DNA of 64,000 nt from Isoetes taiwanensis (lineage: Eukaryota; Streptophyta; Lycopodiopsida; Isoetales; Isoetaceae), in NCBI GenBank assembly GCA_021234155.1, contig JAJEKV010000063.1, forward strand, positions 6,695,710 to 6,759,709, read 5' to 3'. A program made the position numbers and the translations under genes. Below, one piece after another: positions 56,218 to 64,000 of the stretch (within the stretch, counting starts at the first letter, position 1; every line of letters starts with the position of its first letter). The notes beneath the pieces are model-generated. The model saw nothing but the letters and a program-made list of their open reading frames with translations. It searched no databases and was not told the origin of the DNA.

Positions 56218-56560
56218 CTCCAGGTGGTTCAGGCACAGATCCGACACCAGCACAGATCCCGCTCAGGCATCACAGAGACCGCTCCAGGCGGCACGGATCC
56301 CGCTCAAAGGCGGAAGAAATACCGCTTACAGCACGAGATCCGGTCATGCTACACTCTTGCCCTACTTTGGGACAAGGTTGCTTTCGCGAATTGAGAGGTT
56401 GCTTTCGCTACACCACGGGAATAAAGAACGGCCGAAGAACAAAGAGAAAGTCCAGGAAGCTCAAGGCATATTGCAAGCATTGCATAACATCCACGGAGGT
56501 TGGGGAAGGAGCATATTCGATGAAAGGTCATGGGGGCGAGTGGAGAAGTCGTGACGGACC
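56218..56560 (+). pseudogene. Unidentified basic coding-like region in element 2
   Basis: After a GCTCCAG acceptor-like site the frame reads VVQAQIRHQHRSRSGITETA, RRKKYRLQHEIRSCYTLALL and WDKVAF; in the next frame NKERPKNKEKVQEAQGILQA and LHNIHGGWGRSIF to a stop near 56554. Composition and continuity across one frameshift suggest a decayed exon, perhaps the end of the HAD gene or a fourth gene. I do not recognise a family. Confidence 0.3.
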
Positions 56561-56992
56561 GGCCCGGCGGTAGCTCGAGAGGCACCTCCACGTGAGGCAT
56601 TCCACACTCTTCGGTTGCCCCCAAGGCTTACGAGACGGCATGAAGAAGCGCCACAAGTTAATCCCCCCTAAGGTGGACCACCTACCAAGATGATGTAATC
56701 AGAGGAGTGGCGAAGACCGCCATGGTCTCTGCGTCCGATGTAAAATACATTGTATCTGTTCAATTTATTAATAAAAATTCTTTTTCAACTACATCTTTGG
56801 TTTCAAACTTTAATGAATTTCCTTTGTTTCAGTTGCATTGTTTTTGTTCTCGACTCGCGAACCTGGGAAAACTGCAGCACAGCTCGGATTCAGAGTTTTA
56901 TTCAAAAATTCGAATTAAGGATAGTTTTCGGGTCGGGGTGCTACTTTTTATGTAAATTAACCGGGTTCCGAAAAAAAATGGGAATGGAATGA

Positions 56993-57021
56993 GTCCCACT
57001 TTAATTAAATACGACTTCAAT
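56993..57021 (-). repeat. Right terminal inverted repeat of element 2 with CAAT flank
   Basis: GTCCCACTTT and AATTAAATACGACTT are followed by CAAT. It is identical in reverse complement to the left end. Joining the two flanks at one CAAT would restore a continuous Helitron G sequence. Confidence 0.9.
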
Positions 57022-58103
57022 GCAATTCCTTAATAAATCGTAGAAGAAAAAAGAAATCAAATAGTGCAAATAGACAATGGTACCCATCACAATCTGCACC
57101 TAAGAAGCACGATTTGAGTATTGCATCTCTTAGACATAAAATGACAGATCTGAAAAGCACTCCAACTTAGCTACACAACACCTTATCTAAGCAATTATGC
57201 ATGCCCACTAATCTAAATGCCAGCACCTACTGCACTCTCTTCTGCAATTCCATATGCAAGCTATCAACCTATTGTCACTCTACCCAACACCCAAAACATA
57301 CACACAAATCTATCTGTAGCACCTATTACATGCAGATGCCTTCCTGTTATAGACAAAAAGAGAAGCATTTCAAACCTGGTAGAAATCGCTCATGTAATGA
57401 ATCCAGTTGCCATGCTCCATTGCTCAGTTCTGGATTTTGAAGTTCCATATACTGCATTTAGCTCCACATACCAGCATTTAGCATGAGGCTTAGCCAAGTA
57501 GATACCAGATGCAAAACTATAACTCTGGTAAGGAAAAGAGCGGGTCTACACTATCCAAATAAGGATGGAACAATTCACATAAGCCCAGCATCTGTGGAAA
57601 AATAGATAATATTTTAGGCAGAAGTTACAGATGTCTTTTAATGCAACAGGCAACCATTTTTTTTTCTTGCCTACGGAATCAAGCAGAATCCGTTGCTCCA
57701 CGATACCAATGGCAGGGAATAGGCAATCAGAAACTAACAAAGGTTTGTATCTGTATAAAATCACCAGAATCACAAGCTCTGCACCCTCAATATTCTTGCC
57801 ACAGGGAAATATCATTTCGGCCTAGCTAGAATGCTTGCAGGGTGAGGTTTGGACCATATGTCAGCTGATTAGCACTGCAAAAGCACTCTTGCTTCCTCTC
57901 ATGCCAAGAGTCATACTTCCATATTGCATTTATACCAGATAGAATCTCCAGAATCCAAAAGGTTACCTAGAGGTTCTGGTAAATAAGTCCTTTGCAAATT
58001 TGTACTAGTGTGGATGTTGTTTGTTTGCAAAAATGGTGGAGTCGTTATTGAGCTCCTGTGGGGCATAACGATGGCAAATTCTGCAACCTTGGCATTTTGA
58101 GTA

Positions 58104-58553
58104 ATGCTCCATTCCTACAGAAGCAGATACAGATATTTCCGGGGTTATTATGCCTCACTCCCACTGCTGAGACAATCTGCATTGAAACCATCTTCACCTC
58201 CTAAACTCACATTAATGAATAGAAGCCAAATACGAATTGCTACAAACAAAATTGAATCAAGATCAACGATGAATTTGAAACCCTACACAGCAAAACATAC
58301 AGGAAGCAGTAGCGTTGTAACTTCTGGGCCCATTAGAAATGATGGCTCGTTGCAGAAAAGGGTTTGCCCACCAATGAAGCTTCTCCAGCATGGTATAGGT
58401 GCAATTCCAGATAGCGATTCAATACCTGTCTGTTCTAGGATGAAGAACAAAAAAAGGTTAGAAAGAGAACTCTGGAGAATACAGTGGTCGTACCCTAATG
58501 GAAAAAATCACCATAGAATTCGTAACCTTCCAATGGGTAGCAAACAAATTTAA
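58104..58553 (+). CDS. Unidentified 149-residue frame in Helitron G
   Basis: The longest open frame in this Helitron reads SPPKLTLMNRSQIRIATNKI, SSVVTSGPIRNDGSLQKRVC and KNKKRLERELWRIQWSYPNG. It is polar and basic, without membrane segments or known motifs. It could be one or more captured exons read through an intron. I give it as a possible fragment only. Confidence 0.25.
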   Translation: MLHSYRSRYRYFRGYYASLPLLRQSALKPSSPPKLTLMNRSQIRIATNKIESRSTMNLKPYTAKHTGSSSVVTSGPIRNDGSLQKRVCPPMKLLQHGIGAIPDSDSIPVCSRMKNKKRLERELWRIQWSYPNGKNHHRIRNLPMGSKQI

Positions 58554-58837
58554 CCGGATTTGAGCTATAAAGGCCTGCCAGTCCCCTTGGTGGACTGTGT
58601 TGCAGAATAACCTGCATACTTCTAAGGCCTCATTGAGAGGAAGAACAAACACCTTACAGCTTTGAAAAATAGAAGGCAATAGAGCAATCTGACACAGATC
58701 AAAGATTGGAACGGCAATAGAAAATGCATTTTGGCAAGGTCTAAACTCCTTGTTCATGCCAACGCACTTATCCCTAATCAACAGCCGTTAGATCTAGGGC
58801 TGGGTCCAACACTTACGCAATAACATTATAAATAACA

Positions 58838-61800
58838 CTAGTAACGGTGCCTAGCATTGCTGGGCATAAGTTGAGAGCATAGATTGGGAGCCTATAAAGG
58901 TCCGGAATGAGATTAACCAAGCCCCATGTTGCTTTGCTACATTTGACCCCTTTCAAAGACCAACAAACGCAGTAGAACCATAGTGAGGACTTGTAAAGGA
59001 TTTTCAACATTACAGGGGTATGATTATGGTCACTCAAAAAATACCACCTTCGTAAAAATTTGTATTATGGGATCGTATGTCTATGTGAAACCTTAAATGC
59101 CTGAAGGGTATGAGGATAATGTCTCGAAGATACTATTGACTATACTTGATAGACATATTTTTATGGGTCATGTGGGTTTTATGTTGGCAACTGATGCTTG
59201 ATAATGCACAAAAGAGTGTCTACAATATCGGATGACTGTAGACATTATCATTTGGATTAGAAGCATGACTTTTGTTGTAAGAGATAGTGACTATATCATG
59301 TATTGCAATAGTGCGCAACCTACTTTACATTGACCCATTCATTGCTATATCAAAAGGTATTATGATCTCTATATCCTGATGACTAACCACATACACTTGG
59401 TTAGATCTAATGTGGATTGTATATGGATTGTAGTTGGAATTAGCCTTAGCATTTGCACAATGAATAGTAATTAATCCTCTTATCAAGGTGGGAAGGGGTA
59501 AATAAAAACAAAACCAAGGGTACCACTTAACAAAATTCCATGCAAAACCATTAACAAAAACCTTCACAACAAAGGCAGTTAATCTTACTTTAATCTTACT
59601 TTACTCTTGTGCGTAGCAATGGTATAATGTGCGTAGCAATGGTATAATGTGCATGGATTGCTAAATATAAATGTTGTCTTGGAGTATAATATTAAAGTGC
59701 ACTGCATCTTCGACCGCTTGAATATCATAGAAAATAGACCACCTTCGATGGGCGTTCCGTGCGATTCTTCACAAAGAGGGGTATTAATGTGTGGGGTGGT
59801 AATGTGTTATGTTGGACTGTTGGACCATTTTTTGATGGGCATCATGTTGCCTCCTTTAAAAGGGTTATGAACCTTCCCGAATTAATGAACACCATGTGTT
59901 TGCACTTAGAAAAACCCTATCTCATGCTTGATTTATTTATAAGAAGCAAAGAAGCCGATCAAATGATCACTTATAACTACCTATAACTGCAAAAATAATA
60001 TGGAATCAAAGTATCTCCTTGTATGTTGCATTTCAGTTATAAGCCTATGTATGAGATGTAGAGAAACAGACTCCTGCATCAAGTAACATTAGATAAACTT
60101 CTACTATTTTCATACAATGCATAAATCATCATCCAAGATATAGAAGCATTATTGACATCTAGATCAACCTCTTACCTCACACTACCTGCTAGCATCTAGA
60201 ACTCAAGCTAGATGTCATCACATAGCAAACAGATCTTTTCTGTGCAAAAATTGGAACACGTTACGTCTTCTAACAAAGATGTTCCTGCAAGTTTCTAGAG
60301 CACCAAAGCATGCATGTACTGCTTGTTGCTTCTAATTACAAAGCCACAGAGCCTATCACACAATTAGAATGAATAAATGACTTCTTGTGCGAATAATGAA
60401 ACAAAAGATTTGATATTAGGCTTGCCAAAGAGCTCATATCTATCAGAGAAAAAACCTCGATCATGTTGCATTTGTTGTGGCTGCATTAAAAAATGGTATG
60501 AATGGAACTGATGATTTCAAGAGCCAAGATATTGAGTGTCATTTTGAAAAGTCACGGGAAAACAACTGCAAAGAAACACATCCACTTTTAAGCAACATGA
60601 ACTCCATGAACTTAAATCCTTAGTGGCAAGTACAACTGCAAGTGAGCAAACAGAAAATTATAAACAATGACATAGAGATCAGATGTATGCAACAACCAAA
60701 ACAAAATGAAATAGATCATGTAAAGGAATTTTTAGGAAAAGAACATCAAGCTGTGGCTTACATTTATGATGACTAACCAACAGAAGAATAGTTCTAGCAA
60801 GCATCTTTCTTCTTACCTCCAATAATTGAATGTTTCTCCTCAAGTGCATATGGTTTTTCTGCCATGGAAGTACACATGCATATATGCAAATGTCAAGCAT
60901 GATCACCATTGTTGTATAATTTCAGCTGTAGCTCTATCTCAATCAGAATTCTTATAGATCTTTCATGCTGAAAGGAAGCAGCACACCAACTGTCTATGTT
61001 GTGCAGCTTAAAGGTGATGTTCCGTATCTCTTAACTATAAGAATATCATGATATACCATTGCAAAATCTAATTCCAAATGCATCAGACCCTTAAGTTCAT
61101 GCATTGAATCGTTGAGATCATGATCAATCTTCAAGCCATCATTCAGTGCAGCATTTTTGAAGGGGAGAACTAAGAAACGGAGTAAATAACATTGGAAAAT
61201 GGCAAAGACCCAAGGGGGATTCACTGTAAGTGCCATACAATGTGCCTGAGTGACTTGTAGGGGGGTTTTTTCGACCCAATTCCATACGTATACGTAAGAG
61301 GTAGGGGGGTTTTTTGCCACTACTTGGGGTAAACTTTGTACGGAAGGGGTCGAATTTGCCTTTCAAGAAATCGTATACGGGGGTGTTTTTGATCACCCTA
61401 TGCACGCACATGGCATACCCCCCTTACTATAAGTGAACCCCCCGGGCAAAGACCCTGCCAAAGTTGGATTATGAAATAATGCATCAGTTTGTCAAGAAAA
61501 TTACATATGGAAGATCGCTCTAAAGGCTACGGCATCCAATCCCAAGATTTCTGGCATGTCCAAATACCAAAGGCAGCAATGTGGATCTTATGGATCTGGT
61601 CCCAGCCGAGTCTCGCCATAGCCATATCTGCTTCGAAGGCCTAGTTGATTTTCCCTGATTCAATCCGTTGTAGCTCACCCTGCAAACAACAATGTAAGTC
61701 TCTGTAACAATAACTGGGCTTCAAGAATGTTGAATGTTTTCCAAGACCACTCATATTCTTTAAATCATTTTCACAAATTTAAAAAAGAAAAGATTGGTTT

Positions 61801-62810
61801 CAGACATGAATGTGAAAGATATATGGAGACAACTAATGCAACTAAAAGAAACATAAAATCATACCGCCTCTATAGCTTTACTGGAATCATGATGCAGAAG
61901 AATAGATCTATGCCCTTATATGTGCTGCTCCTACATTCATTGAAGATTGAAGCCACTTAAAAAAGATTAAATAGTTCCACAGTGGGCAAGCAAAGATCTA
62001 ACCTGCAAAGAAGTAGAGAAGTTATGGTGGGTTTCTTGCTGGTTGTCGAAAATATCTTTCTACTAAGATTCTAGAGATGAACTAAGTTAGTAGACAGGGA
62101 AATGCTTGCTTGCAATCAGAACCTACAGAGGAGAAGAGTAATGTGGTTTTCTCTTTCAATGTGATGAACAGTTCATGCTTCCAAGCCTGATCTAATCTCA
62201 AGTACATGTGGATCTTTATAGAAATGGCATCCAATCTTGTGACTTTATTTTTGCCTCCGGAAGCATAGATTTAAACGTTGTGCTTCCAACAACAATTGTG
62301 CTTCCAACAGCAATCATTATAGAAAAATGATTCAAGTAAGCATGTGCTTGAGCTTTAAGTAACCGGATATTGCTCTGTAGAAACCAAAGTAAACTGAAAG
62401 AAAGCAAAAGAATATTAATATTGAATGATGTATACCTCATGCCAATTTTTATTTCTTAATCGTGCATAGCAAAGGATTGCTTTGAACCGTAATCTCATTT
62501 GATGACCTAACTTGTGCCTTTGGATCATACCCAAGCCCTGCCCTGCGGTTTTTATTTGGTTGGATCCTGCAAACAACTCCGGCCATAGCTTCATCAAAGT
62601 ATGCGAACATCATAATCATCTTCAGAAACTTGGATGACAGAGCCCCTGCTTCTACAGTCAGATTTCGCCGAATCCGAGGCTGTTTCTGCGCTTTGGCCCT
62701 AGGGTCGTGAGAATTCCACAAATATCTGAATCGTCCAACTCTTATTGTTAAATCTAGGCCGTTGAAGTTTTTAGGGCGTGGTCCATTACTTGCACTAAAA
62801 CATTATAATA
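58838..62810 (-). mobile_element. Helitron E, joined end to end with Helitrons G and F
   Basis: The 3' end on the minus strand is at 58838 (hairpin with one changed pair, ACCGTTA, CTAG), directly after the 5' end of Helitron G. Its own 5' end reaches 62810 (TATTATAATG, with the first TCTTA missing), directly followed by the 3' CTAG of Helitron F. Size 3,973 bp. Its 3' kilobase matches Helitron C and F but lacks the dirigent segment: after CTCATGC (near 59928) it continues with its own sequence. A possible captured exon on the minus strand near 61020-61150 reads AALNDGLKIDHDLNDSMHEL. 59990-61000 shows nothing recognisable. Confidence 0.7.
61214..61443. mobile_element. Possible small inverted-repeat element
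   Basis: GGGGGATTCACTGTAAGT at 61214 faces AGTGAACCCCCC ending at 61443. Further in, GCCATACAATGTGCCTGAGTG faces CACGCACATGGCATACC in split, imperfect form. Two copies of TAGGGGGGTTTTTT lie inside (61258 and 61302). No target duplication was identified. Confidence 0.4.
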
Positions 62811-64000
62811 CTAGTAACGGTGCCCAGCGTTGCTGGGCATAAGTTGAGAGCATAGATTGGGAGCCTATAAAGGTTTTGGCCGGAATGAGATTAACCAAGC
62901 CCCATGTTGCTTTGCTACATTTGATCCCTTTCAAAGACCAACAAACGCAGTAGAACCATAGTGAGGACTTGTAAAGGATTTTCAACATTACAGGGGTATG
63001 ATTATGGTCACTCAAAAAATACCACCTTCGTAAAAATTTGTATTATGGGATCGTATGTCTATGTGAAACCTTAAATGCCTGAAGGGTATGAGGATAATGT
63101 CTCGAAGATACTATTGACTATACTTGATAGACATATTTTTATGGGTCATGTGGGCTTTATGTTAGCAATTGATGCTTGGTAATGCGCAAAAGAGTGTCTA
63201 CAATATCAGATGCATTTGGATTAGAAGTATGACTTTTGTTGTAAGAGATAGTGACTATATCATGTATTGCAATAGTGCACAACCTACTTATACATTGACC
63301 CATTCATTGCTATATCAAAAGGTATTATAAATATGGATTGTAGTTGGAATTAGCCTTAGCCTTTACACAATGAATAGTAATTCATCCTCTTATCAAGGTG
63401 GGGAGGGGTAAATAAAAACAAAACCAAAGCTACCACTTACAAAATTCCATGCAAAACCATTAACGAAAACCTTCACAACAAAGGCAATTAATCTTACTTT
63501 ATCTTGTGCGTAACAATGGTATAATGTGCATGGATTGCTAAATATAAATGTTGTCTTGGAGTATAATATTAAAGTGCAATGCATCTTCGACCGCTTGAAT
63601 ATCATAGAAAATAGACCACGATCGACGGGCTTTCCGTGCGATTCTTCACAAAGAGGGGTATTAATGTGTGGGGTGGTAATGTGTTATGTTGGACTATTTT
63701 TTGATGGGCATCATGTTGCCTCCTTTGAAAGGTTTATGACCCTTCCCGAATTGATGAACACCATGTGTTTGCACTTAGAAAAACCCTATCTCATGCTCCA
63801 ATATATTATATTAGTACAAAGTAAATTTTATTCTGAGAACATAATCTTCAAAATGTAGAGCATAATCTTCAATGTGTATGATGAGATGATGCTTCTTACA
63901 TGTACTAGAAAGAATATAAAGGGTATACAAGAGTAGCGTTAACAAATGTTACAGAATCTGGTGAATTAATTTCCACATGAGTGAAGTTGGCCCAACCTTT
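62811..64000 (-). mobile_element. Helitron F with dirigent 3' end, runs off the window
   Basis: The 3' end at 62811 has hairpin GCCCAGC/GCTGGGC, ACCGTTA and CTAG, in contact with the 5' end of Helitron E. The interior to about 63800 matches Helitrons C and E. From there it continues into the dirigent 3' untranslated region and coding end, with the same junction (GAGCATGAGATAGGG) as at 18539. It lacks the 2-kb insertion of Helitron C, giving the uninterrupted site near 63620. Confidence 0.7.
63905..64000 (-). pseudogene. Dirigent-like copy E, C-terminal end only (cut by window)
   Basis: The last 31 codons and the TAG stop (63905-63907) of a dirigent copy are visible: KGWANFTHVEINSPDS.., ending VYPLYSF. 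They are identical at protein level to the intact gene. The rest lies beyond the window, so whether this copy is intact cannot be judged; I label it as partial. It is joined to Helitron F sequence at its 3' side. Confidence 0.8.

Larger units (their letters stand above)
44926..57017. mobile_element. Element 2: complete 12.1-kb DNA transposon with 25-bp terminal inverted repeats
   Basis: The ends are perfect inverted repeats of 25 bp (44926-44950 and 56993-57017), each flanked outside by CAAT (44922-44925 and 57018-57021), a 4-bp target duplication. Inside are a DUF7869-type transposase on the minus strand (45150-48050), a ParB-like plus methyltransferase-like gene on the plus strand (48609-54772), an FCP1-like HAD gene on the plus strand (54939-55740) and an unidentified basic frame (56218-56560). 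A private set of TTCTCGACTCG-armed palindromes lies in introns and spacers. The gene order is the mirror image of element 1. All coding parts contain stops or frameshifts, so the copy is probably dead. It inserted into Helitron G. Confidence 0.85.
42561..58837 (-). mobile_element. Helitron G, split by element 2
   Basis: The minus-strand 3' end (hairpin GCCCAGCAACGCTGGGC, ACCATTA, CTAG) is at 42561, after an A on the plus strand. A mutated 5' end (TGTTATTTATAATG instead of TCTTATATTATAATG) followed by GTAAGTGTTGGACCCAGCCC, as in Helitron H, ends at 58837. The distance is 16.3 kb, but removal of element 2 and one CAAT leaves about 4.2 kb, the same size as Helitrons A, E and H. That agreement supports the pairing. 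The parts 42600-44921 and 57022-58780 show no Rep/Helicase and no named gene. Confidence 0.65.

Noticed and set aside
42561-58837. A single 16-kb Helitron with the divergent genes as its own cargo
   Set aside because: The perfect 25-bp inverted ends with CAAT flanks show element 2 is a separate insertion; without it the Helitron has the normal 4.2-kb size.
1-64000. tRNA, rRNA or snRNA genes
   Set aside because: I looked for A/B-box-containing cloverleaf candidates and conserved rRNA or U-snRNA phrases and saw none; a covariance-model scan would be needed to be certain.

Overview
The window looks like nuclear DNA of a land plant, most likely a non-seed vascular plant (fern or lycophyte; inferred, not shown). 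Reasons: intron-bearing gene fragments, a dirigent-protein family, pentatricopeptide (PPR) fragments of both P and PLS type, plant-type Helitron and CACTA ends, and very low gene density. Only one gene looks intact: the dirigent-like gene at 28247-28783. Almost everything else is transposons, nested insertions and captured or decayed gene pieces.

The most interesting content is two large related DNA elements. Element 2 (44926-57017, 12,092 bp) is delimited by perfect 25-bp terminal inverted repeats and 4-bp CAAT flanks. It is inserted inside a Helitron. Element 1 fills roughly 1-17142 and its left end lies outside the window; it has itself been invaded by two Helitrons. Each element has two divergent transcription units. 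One encodes a DUF7869-type, probably DDE-like transposase with motifs HDKMDQ, LDN..(E/Q)NKNR and GHTHxDID. The other encodes a nuclear-looking protein with a ParB-like domain (VDGQHS / VNGNHT) followed by a beta-class DNA-methyltransferase-like domain (DPP-like segment before a VLDFFSGGSF-type motif I) and an acidic tail. Element 2 adds an FCP1-like HAD phosphatase gene. Each element also carries its own 22-bp palindrome in many copies: an AAATTGGGCG-armed one in element 1, in arrays of 73, 65 and 52 bp period, and a TTCTCGACTCG-armed one in element 2. Both sets occupy the intron directly after the ParB-like exon, which invites a parS-like interpretation. All these genes are broken by stops or frameshifts.

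Layout: 1-17142 element 1, with Helitron A (1161-5060) and Helitron B (10869-12829, carrying a 1.8-kb TTTTCCC tract) inside it. 17142-21617 is a dirigent pseudogene fused to a Helitron 3' half, abutting the 5' end of a second Helitron (21618 on). 24190-24640 holds captured kinesin-like and J-domain exons. 25857-26202 is a CACTA terminus. 27572-28783 is the intact dirigent gene. 30902-35585 is Helitron H with a PLS-PPR pseudogene. 35878-38896 holds an FCP1-like fragment, two more dirigent pseudogenes and small inverted-repeat elements. 42561-58837 is Helitron G split by element 2. 58838-62810 and 62811-64000 are two further Helitrons joined end to end; the last carries a dirigent 3' end.

The Helitrons share a 5' end starting TCTTATATTATAATG and a 3' end with hairpin GCCCAGC-AAC-GCTGGGC followed by ACCGTTACTAG, and none encodes Rep/Helicase here. 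All statements come from reading the sequence and recalling family motifs; no search was run.
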